Shown here: positions 1 through 8,430 of the stretch, in pieces
Numbering within the stretch: the first letter of the stretch is position 1
Layout: each line of letters opens with the position of its first letter
Assembly (NCBI GenBank): GCA_903877135.1
Contig: CAIRCN010000056.1
Location: forward strand, 62,001 to 126,000
Direction: 5' to 3'
Length of the DNA stretch: 64,000 nucleotides
DNA from: an uncultured Opitutia bacterium
GTDB taxonomy: Bacteria > Verrucomicrobiota > Verrucomicrobiia > Opitutales > Opitutaceae
Made by a program: the position numbers and the translations under genes
Notes under the pieces: generated by a model
The model's input: only the letters and a program-made list of their open reading frames with translations
What the model was told of the DNA's origin: nothing
Databases searched by the model: none

Positions 1-88
1 GGTGGCAGTCACAGTGGTGATGTTGCTTGATGCCAAGGTCACAAACTCCGATTCAGTGGCAATTGAGGATCGTCAAACTCTAAAATAA
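1..88 (+). CDS. 3' end of an unidentified upstream gene (partial)
   Basis: A reading frame open from the window edge runs to a TAA at 86-88 and would give the C-terminus VAVTVVMLLDAKVTNSDSVA followed by eight more residues. It ends 7 bases before the TTG start of the next gene, a spacing typical of an operon. Only 28 residues are visible and no family is recognisable, so this may equally be an open frame by chance. Confidence 0.35.
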   Translation, partial: VAVTVVMLLDAKVTNSDSVAIEDRQTLK

Positions 89-95
89 TTTTCCC

Positions 96-953
96 TTGAA
101 AATAAAAATCTGGGGCTGTCGCGGGTCACTGATCACCCCGGGGAAAGAAACCCTGCGGTATGGCGGCAACACCACCTGCGTCGAGGTGCGCAAGCAGGAT
201 GGCCGCGTGATCATCTTGGATGCGGGCTCCGGACTGATGAACCTAGGCAAGGCTCTGGTGACCAGGCAGGAGTTGACTCTGCACATGCTGCTCACGCACG
301 CCCATTGGGATCACCTGTGCGGGTTTCCGTTTTTCGCTCCGGCTTATCTACCCCAATGCCATATCATGCTTTGCGGCGGCCCCACAGCTCAACAATCGCT
401 GGAACGCTATTTCAAACACCAGATGGAGCCGCCCTTTTTTCCAATACCGTTTGAAGGTTTGAAGGCCCGGTTTGAGTTCGGCTGTCGCTGCGATCAACCC
501 TGCGCGGGCAAAATCACCGCGATGTCGGACGGGCCGGGCTGTCACTCGGTGCGCCTGAATCATCCCGATGGCGGTTACGGGTTCAAGCTGGAGGAAGACG
601 GCAAGACTTTTGTCTTCCTACCCGACAACGAACTGGGCGTTCACCATGAAAACGGCCCGGATTTCGCCGAGCACGTTGATTTTTGCCGGGGCGCAGACCT
701 GCTTTTCCATGACGCCCAATACACCGAGGCTGAATACCAGCGGACGCGAGGCTGGGGCCATTCCACCTATGCCGCTGCGCTTCGTCTGGCGACCGCCGCG
801 GGAGTGAAACGGCTCGGGCTGTTTCATCATGATCCGGCGCGGACAGATGACGATTTGGACCATCAGGTGGAATGGTGCCGGCAGCAACTGCGCGCTGCGG
901 GCAGCACGCTTGATTGTTTTGCCTGCGCCGACGAAATGGTCATCGATCTGTGA
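96..953 (+). CDS. Metallo-beta-lactamase-fold hydrolase
   Basis: A 285-residue cytoplasmic protein that opens with MKIKIWGCRGS, the usual beginning of the phosphodiesterase-like branch of the metallo-beta-lactamase fold. The zinc motif HAHWDH lies at residues 68-73. Further candidate ligands follow: the His in GCHSVRLNH, the Asp in FLPDNE, the Asp in LLFHDAQY and the His pair in GLFHHDP. The start is TTG: an in-frame TAA at 81-83 and the conserved N-terminus leave no other choice. Members of this branch often sit beside signalling genes and are presumed to cleave a phosphodiester, but the substrate is unknown. It converges on the DUF1684 gene. Confidence 0.85.
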   Translation: MKIKIWGCRGSLITPGKETLRYGGNTTCVEVRKQDGRVIILDAGSGLMNLGKALVTRQELTLHMLLTHAHWDHLCGFPFFAPAYLPQCHIMLCGGPTAQQSLERYFKHQMEPPFFPIPFEGLKARFEFGCRCDQPCAGKITAMSDGPGCHSVRLNHPDGGYGFKLEEDGKTFVFLPDNELGVHHENGPDFAEHVDFCRGADLLFHDAQYTEAEYQRTRGWGHSTYAAALRLATAAGVKRLGLFHHDPARTDDDLDHQVEWCRQQLRAAGSTLDCFACADEMVIDL

Positions 954-974
954 CGCAGCGCGCGGGACTGGCCG

Positions 975-990
975 GCGCAGCGCGCTGCGC
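975..990. terminator. Possible bidirectional hairpin between convergent genes
   Basis: GCGCAGCGCGCTGCGC is a perfect 16-base palindrome filling the gap between the convergent stops at 953 and 991. There is no T-run on either side, so an intrinsic terminator is uncertain. Confidence 0.3.
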
Positions 991-1905
991 TCATTCGTAT
1001 GCGCCGCGGTATCTTTTCTCGCCCGCCGTCACCGCCAGCGGCAGCCGGTTTTCCTTCGGCGGCAGCGGACACGTTGCAAACGGCGTGAACGCGCAGGGCG
1101 GATTTTGCGCCCGGTTGAAATCGAGCACGAGCTTTCCGCCCTGCGGCGGATCGGCGTAGAGAAACCGCCCTGCCGCATAGGTCTGGTCGCCACTCGTAAG
1201 ATCTGCGATGACGAAGAAGAATGGCTCATCCGGCGCCTCCTGAATCGGCAGCAGTTCATAGGTGTGCCCAGCGCGTTCAAACACCGCCTTGCCGAGGACT
1301 AGCGCCGGTGATTCCTGCCCAAGGACATTCTTGACAGGAATCTCGCGCGGGTGCGCGAACGGCACCCACCGCGCCTCAATCCGCCACGACGGATCGATGG
1401 CAAAATAATCGACTCCGAGAAAATGCGTGCGCCGCTCCGACTCGCGGTCCTTGACGCGCAGCGCCTTTCGTCCGCCACGGTCGATCACGAAAAAACTGAC
1501 CGACCCACAAGAGACGAGAGTGGGTCTTCCCTGCCGGCCTTCGTCCAGTTCGGCGGAGAACCGTGACTGCCCGTCGATGAAGGCTCCGGCCGCCGGATTT
1601 AGCGTGAGTGTGACTTTCCCATCCGCCCCCAGCACTACGGTGCCGAAGTGCGCGGGGCCTTGGGAGAGGACAACGCTGTTGCCGGGCGCAGTGCCAATTG
1701 TGTTCGCGCCAGGTTTCAGAAAATGCAGCCCGATCAACGTTAGCCAGCCGTCCGGCGCGGTCAGGCGCTGCACCCGCTGCGCCCGCCAGGTTTCGATCGT
1801 CTTCACGTAGTCCGCTCCGGTGGTGGGCTCCACCGCCGCGCCGGCAGACAGCACAGCCGCCAGCACGAGACCCAGAACCGCACAGAGGCTTGTTTTCATG
1901 TGCAA
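991..1905 (-). CDS. DUF1684 family exported protein
   Basis: A 304-residue protein with an N-terminal signal peptide (MHMKTSLCAVLGLVLAAVLS, cleavage near AGA-AVE). The C-terminal signature FNRAQNPPCAFTPFATCPLP followed by PKENRL is characteristic of DUF1684, a family of unknown function common in Bacteroidota and Verrucomicrobiota. The middle carries the domain's usual stretches GWLTLIGLHFLKPGANTIGT and RVKDRESERR. A second Met two codons in (MKTS) could be the real start. It stands alone and converges on the preceding gene. No catalytic role can be read from the sequence. Confidence 0.85.
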   Translation of the reverse strand: MHMKTSLCAVLGLVLAAVLSAGAAVEPTTGADYVKTIETWRAQRVQRLTAPDGWLTLIGLHFLKPGANTIGTAPGNSVVLSQGPAHFGTVVLGADGKVTLTLNPAAGAFIDGQSRFSAELDEGRQGRPTLVSCGSVSFFVIDRGGRKALRVKDRESERRTHFLGVDYFAIDPSWRIEARWVPFAHPREIPVKNVLGQESPALVLGKAVFERAGHTYELLPIQEAPDEPFFFVIADLTSGDQTYAAGRFLYADPPQGGKLVLDFNRAQNPPCAFTPFATCPLPPKENRLPLAVTAGEKRYRGAYE

Positions 1906-2153
1906 CTGGTAACATCAGCGCTGGTGCCGTCACAAGCTTGGAGCCGTGTTGATCTCCGCCATTTCAGGTTCAGCCATGGCTCACCGCCGCGCTCCCGGCC
2001 GGCGCGGGGGCCCGGAGTCCTTCGGTGCGAAGGCCTGAAAGAGCAGGGCTGCACATCTGCTGGGTAACGCATTCGCCGATCTTCAATCCCTTATCCTTTA
2101 TGGGCACCCCGATTCGATTCAGACCGAAGTGCTGCCCGAGCGGGCGGCTCTTT

Positions 2154-2660
2154 TCATTTGCGGAGAATCGGCCGGACCGACTCCGGCAATTTGTCGGCGT
2201 GGAGCAACAGCAGGCTGACCTGCCACAGCTCGGCATCCGTGAGACTGTCAACGTAGCCGGGCATGCCGGTGAGCCGGATGCCGTTCTTCACCTTCCAATA
2301 GGTCTCGCCCACCAGATCGTCGGTGACTCCCTTCTTCGGCGGCAGCAGTTGCGGCGGATGCGGAAACATGCCCTTGGCAATGGCGGACTCAGGCTGGCCG
2401 AGCCGCCCGTGACACACCGCACACTGGGCCTGGTAGACGTGCGCCCCGGCGAGGAAGTTTGGTTCATCGGCCGGTAGCGGTGAGGGTTTGCCGACTTCGC
2501 GGTCCATCGCCGCATGGAGCGCCTTGCGCGCGAGGTATTTTTCCAACGGCAGCGGCGGGCCCTTCGTGGCCACCGGCATGCCACCGAGGCTCACAAACAG
2601 ATAACCCGCCAGAAGCAGCACGCAGATTCCGATGACGACACCAGCGAGGATTTTTTTCAT
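2154..2660 (-). CDS. Membrane-anchored monohaem cytochrome c
   Basis: A 168-residue protein starting MKKILAGVVIGICVLLLAGY, an uncleaved anchor or signal peptide, followed by a class I cytochrome c domain. The haem motif CAVCH is at residues 80-84 and the likely distal Met is in GIRLTGMPGY, followed by the helix LTDAELWQVSLLLLHADKLP. The start was placed at this Met because the longer upstream frame has no signal-like sequence. It is probably a periplasm-facing electron carrier. No oxidase or reductase partner is next to it, so its redox partner is unknown. Confidence 0.85.
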   Translation of the reverse strand: MKKILAGVVIGICVLLLAGYLFVSLGGMPVATKGPPLPLEKYLARKALHAAMDREVGKPSPLPADEPNFLAGAHVYQAQCAVCHGRLGQPESAIAKGMFPHPPQLLPPKKGVTDDLVGETYWKVKNGIRLTGMPGYVDSLTDAELWQVSLLLLHADKLPESVRPILRK

Positions 2661-2944
2661 GGATTTAATTTTTTCAAAGGGAGCTTGTTCGCACACTTCG
2701 CCGCCACGGAGTGTGGACGGGAAGCGTGTACCGGGGAATGTGGCGGTGAAACCTGAAGCCAAACTGAAATATAGCCGAATTGGCCCGATAATTTTAGGGC
2801 GTGCCGCAGTGCCGGCAAACCTGCCGAGGTCGATTTCCGGATGCCCAGGCTCAATTTTCCGTCCCGCGTCAGGGAGGAAGTGAGGCGCTGGCAGGCGGAC
2901 CCTCCTGCGATTGCCAGGTGGCCTGGAGAGACTAGCATGGCGGC

Positions 2945-3340
2945 ATGCTCAAAACGAAGTCGGTTCATTCGCCGATCGTAGCGGACGACGGGCTGCGGAT
3001 CCTCGCGACACGCTTCCGCGGTCGCGGGCTGCCGACGGACCGCTACGACGTCTGGATGGCCAGCCTTGGCCCGAGCGAAAAGCTGCTGAAATCCGTGCAT
3101 GCCGGCCAGATCAAGTGGCGGGAGTTTTCGAAACGCTACCGCGTCGAACTCTTCGCACCCGCCGCGGCCGATGCAGGCAACGCGACGATCAAAAACCACG
3201 GCCAGAAATTCACGCTGCGGCTGCTCGCCAAGCTCGCCGCGAAAGAAAACGTCACGCTCCTCTGCCACTGCGCCGAGGACGCGCTGGAGTGCCACCGGTT
3301 TCTGCTACAGAAACTGATCGAGCGCGAGTGCGGCACATAA
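2945..3340 (+). CDS. DUF488 family protein
   Basis: A 131-residue soluble protein. The opening part (RGLPTDRYDVWMASLGPSEK), the central KWREFSKRY and the C-terminal VTLLCHCAEDALECHRFLL match DUF488, a small alpha/beta family with a conserved Cys/His segment. The role of the family is unknown. The ATG at 2945 precedes the conserved sequence by a normal distance. It converges on the toxin-antitoxin pair, whose toxin gene ends 18 bases downstream, and shows no functional link to it. Confidence 0.8.
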   Translation: MLKTKSVHSPIVADDGLRILATRFRGRGLPTDRYDVWMASLGPSEKLLKSVHAGQIKWREFSKRYRVELFAPAAADAGNATIKNHGQKFTLRLLAKLAAKENVTLLCHCAEDALECHRFLLQKLIERECGT

Positions 3341-3358
3341 GCCCGACCAGCGTTGCTT

Positions 3359-3640
3359 TCACTCGTTCCGTAGCAGGCGGCGCACGGCGTCGTGATTCCC
3401 GGCGAAAACAATCTCCAAGCTGGCAAGGCTGACCCGGAAAACGATGCGGGTGTTCAAACCAGCCCGGCATTCGAAGTAGCCGGCATGAAGCCTCCGGATA
3501 GAGAGGCCGGTATGCTGGTGCGGCGCGCCCCAGATTTTCTGGAGCTGCCCCAACGCTTCCTCGACCCGGGTGTAATCATCATCGCCCATGGTTTTGAGCG
3601 ACTTGAGGAACCGCTTCGAAAGCCGCATCTCAACCGGCAC
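3359..3640 (-). CDS. RelE/ParE-superfamily toxin
   Basis: A 93-residue basic protein. The motifs RFLKSLKTM, LSIRRLHAGYFECRAG, TRIVFRV and FAGNHDAVRRLLRN fit the RelE/ParE fold of small toxins; RelE members cleave mRNA on the ribosome, ParE members poison gyrase. The sequence does not show which applies. Its start overlaps the 3' end of the upstream antitoxin gene by 11 bases, so the two are translationally coupled, antitoxin first. It is of normal length with no sign of decay. Confidence 0.75.
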   Translation of the reverse strand: MPVEMRLSKRFLKSLKTMGDDDYTRVEEALGQLQKIWGAPHQHTGLSIRRLHAGYFECRAGLNTRIVFRVSLASLEIVFAGNHDAVRRLLRNE

Positions 3641-3908
3641 GGCGCTTCGGGAGTTTGCCCGTGAAGGTGGTCATGCGTCCAGTCTTGCGCTCGGTCGCAA
3701 GCTCGGCGTCGGTGCGCTTGGCGAAAGCCGCCAATTGCTCCGTGGTCGCGCCATACTCCCGCTGGGCGTAATCGGCAGCGTGGATGGGCACGGGGCGCAG
3801 GGCAAAAACGTCGGCGCCGAAAACGATGCCGATTTCCTCCCCCCGTTTGGCGGCGCGCAGCCAGTGGCTGAGATTCTTGCGGGCTTCGGTGGCGGTGAGC
3901 GTCGTCAT
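3630..3908 (-). CDS. Phd/YefM-type antitoxin
   Basis: A 92-residue protein beginning MTTLTATEARKNLSHWLRAA and continuing GEEIGIVFGADVFALRPVP, the N-terminal DNA-binding layout of the Phd/YefM antitoxins. The C-terminal half is charged and probably disordered until bound to the toxin. It is the first gene of a two-gene operon and overlaps the toxin start. An inverted repeat covers its promoter and start codon, as expected if the toxin-antitoxin complex represses its own operon. Confidence 0.8.
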   Translation of the reverse strand: MTTLTATEARKNLSHWLRAAKRGEEIGIVFGADVFALRPVPIHAADYAQREYGATTEQLAAFAKRTDAELATERKTGRMTTFTGKLPKRRAG

Positions 3909-3943
3909 AACGGCTTTATCACGTCGTTATGGCGGCGCGTCAA
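3907..3943 (-). promoter_or_regulatory. Toxin-antitoxin promoter with overlapping operator
   Basis: Read on the minus strand, TTGACG (3938-3943) and GATAAA (3915-3920) are separated by 17 bases. Six bases after the -10 comes the ATG of the antitoxin, so transcription would begin at or next to the start codon and the message would be almost leaderless. An inverted repeat ATAACG-N12-CGTTAT (3907-3912 and 3925-3930) spans the -10 and the start codon and is a plausible autorepression site. This is inference from sequence only. Confidence 0.6.
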
Positions 3944-4121
3944 GCGCGCGCGGTTGCGCGGGCAGGCTTTGGCAAACGGGATTTCTTACGCGACAGTTTC
4001 AGTGCTCAACTCCCGATGGAGTTTCTGCCGACGGGTCATTCAGGCCCCGCATTTGCGCGAGTGCGCGGGTAGTTTAAAAAAAACCGCCGCTCACAATAAG
4101 AACCAGATCACGTCGTTTGCA

Positions 4122-5603
4122 CTACTTCACGAATGAGCTGACGAACTCGTGCGATGACATCGTCTCAAGTTTAGCACAGTCGGTGAAGAGGGACGTGAGG
4201 TTTTCGGACTTTGATTGGCCGTAGTGCGCAGTGAAGGCGGCGGCGGCTTTTTGCTGGAGGAGCGGGATGCCGTCTTTCCGCCGGCGGCGGTGGCCGATGG
4301 GATATTCGACGGCGATTTTTTCGGTGCTCGTGCCTTCGCGGAAGAAGACTTGGACGGCGTTGGCGATGGAACGTTTGTCGGCGTCGAGGTAGTCGCGGGA
4401 ATATTGTTTGTCCTCGGTGACGGTCATCTTGGCGCGGAGGGCGTCGATGCGCGGGTCGGCGGCTGTTTTGTCCTCGTAATCTTCGGCGATGAGATTGCCG
4501 AAGATCAGACCGATGGCGGTCATGTATTGCAGGCAGTGGTCGCGGTCGGCGGGGTTGTGGAGCGGGCCGGTCTTGTCGATGATCCGGATGGCAGACTCGT
4601 GGGTAGTGAGTTCGACGCGCTCGATGGCGTCGAGTCGGTCGCGGACCTGCGGGTGGAGTTGCACGGCGCACTCGACGGCGGTCTGCGCGTGGAATTCGGC
4701 GGGAAAGGAAATTTTGAAGAGCACGTTTTCCATCACGTAGCTGCCGAGCGGGCGCGCGAGTTTCACGGGCTGGCCCTTGAAGGAGACGTCCTGGAAGCCC
4801 CACGTCTTCGCGGTGAGGACGGAGGGGTAGCCCATTTCGCCGGTCATCGCGATGAGGGCGAGGCGGATGGCGCGGCTGGTGGCGTCGCCGGCGGCCCAGG
4901 ATTTGCGCGAGCCGGTGTTGGGCGCGTGGCGGTAGGTGCGGAGCGCGGAGCCGTCGAGCCAGGCGTGCGAGAGGGCGGCGATGACCTGATCGCGGGTGCC
5001 GCCGAGCATCGCGGTGGTGACGGCGGTGGAGGCGACGCGCACGAGGAGGACGTGGTCGAGACCGACGCGGTTGAAAGAGTTTTCGAGCGCGAGGATGCCC
5101 TGGATTTCGTGGGCTTTGACCATCGCGACGAGGACGTCGCGGACGGTGAGTGGCGAGTGACGAGTGACGAGTGATGAGTGGAAGGCAGAAACCGGAGTGC
5201 CGGCGGCGGCGTTGCGGCTGAGCCAGTCAGCGGTGGCGAGGATGGAGCCGAGGTTGTCGGAGGGGTGGCCCCACTCCGCGGCGAGCCAGGTGTCATTGAA
5301 GTCGAGCCAGCGGATGATCGTGCCGATGTTGAAGGCAGCCTGCACGGGATCGAGTTCGTAGGCGGTGCCGGGGACGCGCGCGCCGTTGACGATGGTCGTG
5401 CCGGAGACGACGGGGCCGAGGAGCTTGGTGCAGGCGGGATAGGCGAGCGCCAAGATGCCGCAGGCGAGCGTGTCGAGGAGGCACCAGCGGGCGGTGTCGA
5501 GGGCTTCGTCGGAGGGCGCGGTGAAGTTGAGCGCGTAGTCGGCGAGGTCGGCAAGGAGCTGGTCGGAGGGCGGGCGGAGGTTGGAAGGTGTGACGTGTGA
5601 CAT
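4122..5603 (-). CDS. prpD: 2-methylcitrate dehydratase PrpD (MmgE/PrpD family)
   Basis: A 493-residue cytoplasmic enzyme that dehydrates 2-methylcitrate to 2-methyl-cis-aconitate in the methylcitrate cycle. The MmgE/PrpD core is visible in [20 protein letters not shown] near residue 100-120 and in [20 protein letters not shown]. It is the last gene of prpB-prpC-prpD. Two copies of a heptameric repeat touch it: one covers its start (coding MSHVTP), one is translated inside it as [11 protein letters not shown], in what should be a surface loop after the GHPSDN motif. The start at 5603 is the first Met; the ORF could begin later because the first residues are repeat-derived. Without a visible acnD it presumably acts alone, as in E. 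coli. Confidence 0.92.
   Translation of the reverse strand: MSHVTPSNLRPPSDQLLADLADYALNFTAPSDEALDTARWCLLDTLACGILALAYPACTKLLGPVVSGTTIVNGARVPGTAYELDPVQAAFNIGTIIRWLDFNDTWLAAEWGHPSDNLGSILATADWLSRNAAAGTPVSAFHSSLVTRHSPLTVRDVLVAMVKAHEIQGILALENSFNRVGLDHVLLVRVASTAVTTAMLGGTRDQVIAALSHAWLDGSALRTYRHAPNTGSRKSWAAGDATSRAIRLALIAMTGEMGYPSVLTAKTWGFQDVSFKGQPVKLARPLGSYVMENVLFKISFPAEFHAQTAVECAVQLHPQVRDRLDAIERVELTTHESAIRIIDKTGPLHNPADRDHCLQYMTAIGLIFGNLIAEDYEDKTAADPRIDALRAKMTVTEDKQYSRDYLDADKRSIANAVQVFFREGTSTEKIAVEYPIGHRRRRKDGIPLLQQKAAAAFTAHYGQSKSENLTSLFTDCAKLETMSSHEFVSSFVK
5146..5180. repeat. Heptamer tandem repeat inside prpD (5 units)
   Basis: Five consecutive 7-base units, GTGAGTG, GCGAGTG, ACGAGTG, ACGAGTG and ATGAGTG, fill 5146-5180. 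On the coding (minus) strand they read CACTCNN and are translated as part of [11 protein letters not shown]. The same unit occurs at 41749-41769 in another gene. Confidence 0.85.
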
Positions 5604-5615
5604 GTGGCGTGTGAC
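5588..5615. repeat. Heptamer tandem repeat over the prpD start (4 units)
   Basis: Units GTGTGAC, GTGTGAC, ATGTGGC and GTGTGAC occupy 5588-5615. They cover the ATG of prpD and part of the 36-base prpC-prpD gap, so both the ribosome entry region and the first codons are made of repeat. Related units occur at 45464-45491. Confidence 0.8.
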
Positions 5616-5639
5616 GAGTCTGTCAGCCGAGCCAGACGC

Positions 5640-6806
5640 TCAGCGCTGGTCGAGCGGCGGGAGGGGGCGGTTTTCGGGGCCGGTGTAGTTGGCGCCGGGG
5701 CGGATGATTTTGCCGTCGATGCGCTGCTCGACGATGTGCGCGGCCCAGCCGGCCGTGCGGGCCATGACGAAGAGCGGCGTGAACATCAGCATCGGCACGC
5801 CGAGGCGCTGATAGGCGACGGCACTGAACCAATCGAGGTTGGGGAACATTTTTTTCTCGTTCCAGAGAAGCGTCTCGATGCACTCGGCGACGGCGTAGAG
5901 GCGCAGGTCGTGTTGCTCGACGCTGAGCTGGCGGGCGATTTCCTTGATGATGGGGTTGCGCGGGTCGCCGATGGTGTAAACAGGGTGGCCGAAGCCGATG
6001 ACGATTTCCTTGCGGGCCATGCGGGCGCGGATGTCGGCCTCGGCCTCGTCGGGCGTGGCGTAGCGCTGCTGGATGTCGAGTGCGACCTCGTTGGCGCCAC
6101 CGTGCTTCGCGCCGCGGAGGGCGCCGATGCCGCCGCCGATGCATGAATAGATGTCGGAGCCGGTGCCGGCGATGACGCGGCAGGTGAAAGTGGAGGCGTT
6201 GAACTCGTGCTCGGCGTAGAGGATGAGCGAGCGGTCGAGCGCGCGGATGTGCGAGGGTGCCGGCGGTTTCTGGTGGAGTAGGCGGAGGAAGTGCGCAGCG
6301 ATGGAGTCGTCGTCGGTCTCGACATCGATCCGGCGGCCTTTCGTGGCAAAGTGGTGCCAATAGAGCAGCATCGATGGAAAACTGGCCAGGAGGCGGTCGG
6401 CGATAGCGCGCGCGCCGTCGGCGGTGGAGGCGTTGCCGCCGGAGGCCGGGAGTTTTTCCGGCTCGAGGTGGCCCAGCATGGAGCAGCCGGTGCGCAGCAC
6501 GTCCATCGGGTGCGCGCCCGCGGGGATTTGCTCGAGGACGGCGCGGAGGGGCGAAGGCAGCCGGCGCTGCGACGCGAGGCGCGCACGGTAGGCGGCGAGT
6601 TCGATGCGATTGGGTAGGCGCTCGTGGATTAGCAGGTGTGCGACTTCCTCGTAGGTGGCGTCGCGCGCGAGGTCGGCGATGCCATAGCCGCGGTAATGGA
6701 GGTCGTTGCCGGTGTGACCGACAGTGCAGATGGCGGTGTTGCCGGCGACGACGCCGGAGAGGGAGACGGATTTTTTCTGGGGAGGTGCGGGGATGGGGTT
6801 GCTCAT
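5640..6806 (-). CDS. prpC: 2-methylcitrate synthase (citrate synthase family)
   Basis: A 388-residue enzyme condensing propionyl-CoA with oxaloacetate. The citrate synthase signature [15 protein letters not shown] is intact, the first catalytic His lies in [10 protein letters not shown], and the catalytic Asp region is in the C-terminal third. The N-terminal stretch [20 protein letters not shown] followed by RGYGIADLA is the PrpC form rather than that of the TCA-cycle enzyme. It starts 6 bases after prpB and is followed 36 bases later by prpD. Residual activity with acetyl-CoA is likely, as in other PrpC proteins, but the operon fixes its main role. Confidence 0.93.
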   Translation of the reverse strand: MSNPIPAPPQKKSVSLSGVVAGNTAICTVGHTGNDLHYRGYGIADLARDATYEEVAHLLIHERLPNRIELAAYRARLASQRRLPSPLRAVLEQIPAGAHPMDVLRTGCSMLGHLEPEKLPASGGNASTADGARAIADRLLASFPSMLLYWHHFATKGRRIDVETDDDSIAAHFLRLLHQKPPAPSHIRALDRSLILYAEHEFNASTFTCRVIAGTGSDIYSCIGGGIGALRGAKHGGANEVALDIQQRYATPDEAEADIRARMARKEIVIGFGHPVYTIGDPRNPIIKEIARQLSVEQHDLRLYAVAECIETLLWNEKKMFPNLDWFSAVAYQRLGVPMLMFTPLFVMARTAGWAAHIVEQRIDGKIIRPGANYTGPENRPLPPLDQR

Positions 6807-6812
6807 GGGAAA

Positions 6813-7649
6813 CTACTTCGGGGGCTCGTAGCCGAGGGTGGCGTAGAGGTCGGAGCGCGGTTGCATGGTGGCGACGACGTTCCGCTGCGTGCCGTCACAG
6901 CGGATGGCGGCGTAAGCGGCGAGCGAGGCGGCGGCGGCGGCTCGGCTGGCGCTGAGGGGATAGAGCACCAGCGCGATGCCGGCGGCGCGGAGCTCGTCGA
7001 GGGTAAAGTAGGGCGTTTTTCCGAACTCGGTGAGGTTGGCAAGGACGGGGACGGGCATGGCGGCGGTGAAGGCGCGGTAGTCGGCGAGCGTGTGGAGCGC
7101 CTCGGCGAAAATCATGTCGGCGCCGGCGACGACGTAGGCTTGGGCGCGGGCGATGGCGGCGGGAACGCCCTCGACCGCGGCGGCATCGGTGCGCGCCATG
7201 ACGACAAAGTTGGGGTCGGGTTTGCCGGCGACGGCGGCGCGGACGCGGGCGACCATCTCGGCTGTGGGGACGAGGTGTTTGCCGGGGAGGTGGCCGCAGA
7301 GTTTCGCGGGGACCTGGTCCTCGATGTGAACAGCGGCGACGCTGGCAGCGGCCATTTCACGGACGGCGGTGGCAGGGTCGTCCCAGCCGGTGTCGATATC
7401 GACGAGGAGCGGGAGCGGCACGCGGCGCGTGAGGCGGCGGGCGTCGGTGAGCACGTCTGCGAGCGTGGTGGCGCCGGTGTCGGGGATGCCGTAGGAGTGG
7501 TTGGCAACGCCGGCGCCGGAGAGATAGAGGGCGCGGAAGCCGGCGCGCTGGGCGAGGAGCGCGGCGTAGGCGTTGATGGCGCCGGCGATCTGGAGCGGGC
7601 GCTCGGCAGCGAGAGCAGCGCGGAATTGGGAGCCGGGGGACAGACTCAT
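6813..7649 (-). CDS. prpB: 2-methylisocitrate lyase
   Basis: A 278-residue member of the isocitrate lyase/PEP mutase superfamily that splits 2-methylisocitrate into pyruvate and succinate. The metal-binding segment LLVDIDTGWDD, the active-site motif KLCGHLPGK (usually KRCGH, with the catalytic Cys present) and VMARTDA are all there. First gene of the prpBCD operon; the 103-base gap to the divergent ABC gene must hold its promoter, but I see no convincing hexamers. No PrpR-type activator is near, so control of the operon is not evident from the window. Confidence 0.93.
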   Translation of the reverse strand: MSLSPGSQFRAALAAERPLQIAGAINAYAALLAQRAGFRALYLSGAGVANHSYGIPDTGATTLADVLTDARRLTRRVPLPLLVDIDTGWDDPATAVREMAAASVAAVHIEDQVPAKLCGHLPGKHLVPTAEMVARVRAAVAGKPDPNFVVMARTDAAAVEGVPAAIARAQAYVVAGADMIFAEALHTLADYRAFTAAMPVPVLANLTEFGKTPYFTLDELRAAGIALVLYPLSASRAAAAASLAAYAAIRCDGTQRNVVATMQPRSDLYATLGYEPPK

Positions 7650-7752
7650 TGAGGCAGTTAGCCGTGGATGAGCGCGCGAGTCGAGACTGCGCCGTGCGAA
7701 GATTATGGGGAAACGGATTGAGGCGCAGCACGTCTTGCTTCATCCACACATC

Positions 7753-8430
7753 ATGCTCGCCGTCACCGCTCTCACGAAGTCGTTCCTCTCGCCGGAGGGC
7801 GTGAGGAATGAGATCGTGAACGTGCCGGTGTTCGGGCTGGCGGCAGGCGAGCAGCTGGCGCTGCGGGGCGAGAGCGGCTCGGGCAAGACGACCTTTCTCA
7901 ACCTGATCGCGGGCATCCTCGCGGCGGACAGCGGGCGGGTTGAACTCGGGGGCATGGTGATGACGGCGCTGAGCGAGTCGAAGCGCGACCGGCTGCGGGC
8001 GGAGAAGCTGGGCTACATTTTTCAGACGTTCAACCTGCTGCAGGGCTACACGGTGCTGGAAAACGTGGTGCTGGGGATGAGCTTCGGTCCGCGGGGCGCG
8101 GACCGGGCGCATGCGCGCGAGGTGCTGGAGCGCGTCGGGCTGGGCCACCGGCTGGACCATTTTCCGCGGCAGCTTTCGACCGGGCAGCAGCAGCGGGTGG
8201 CGGTGGCCCGCGCGCTGGCGAACCGGCCGCAACTGGTGCTGGCCGACGAGCCGACGGGCAACCTCGACCACCGGAGCGCGCACGAGGCTCTGGCGCTAAT
8301 CCGCGAGGTATGCCGCGAGCACGGCGCAGCGCTGCTGCTGGTGAGTCACGACGAGGAGGTGCTCAGGGAGTTCGAGTTGCGAAGAGATTTTACTGAGATC
8401 AACAAGGCGATGACGGAGGCGAAGCGATGA
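7753..8430 (+). CDS. ABC transporter ATPase (LolD/MacB class)
   Basis: A 225-residue nucleotide-binding subunit. Walker A GESGSGKTT is near residues 39-47, the Q-loop is in YIFQTFNLLQGYTVLENV, the signature is LSTGQQQRVAVARAL and Walker B is LVLADEPTGNLD, followed by the H-loop VSHDEE. YIFQTFNLL and the short length place it with LolD/MacB-type ATPases that drive mechanotransmission or lipoprotein release rather than import. The start was set at MLAVTALTKSF because the preceding in-frame residues do not belong to the domain. It overlaps the permease gene by ATGA. Confidence 0.9.
   Translation: MLAVTALTKSFLSPEGVRNEIVNVPVFGLAAGEQLALRGESGSGKTTFLNLIAGILAADSGRVELGGMVMTALSESKRDRLRAEKLGYIFQTFNLLQGYTVLENVVLGMSFGPRGADRAHAREVLERVGLGHRLDHFPRQLSTGQQQRVAVARALANRPQLVLADEPTGNLDHRSAHEALALIREVCREHGAALLLVSHDEEVLREFELRRDFTEINKAMTEAKR

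Noticed and set aside
1970-2251. Minus-strand open frame of 93 codons overlapping the end of the cytochrome gene
   Set aside because: It runs over the cytochrome C-terminus in another frame and contains no recognisable domain.
4076-4083. A run of eight A's, i.e. T's after prpD on the minus strand, as a terminator
   Set aside because: No stable stem precedes the run, so an intrinsic terminator is not supported.
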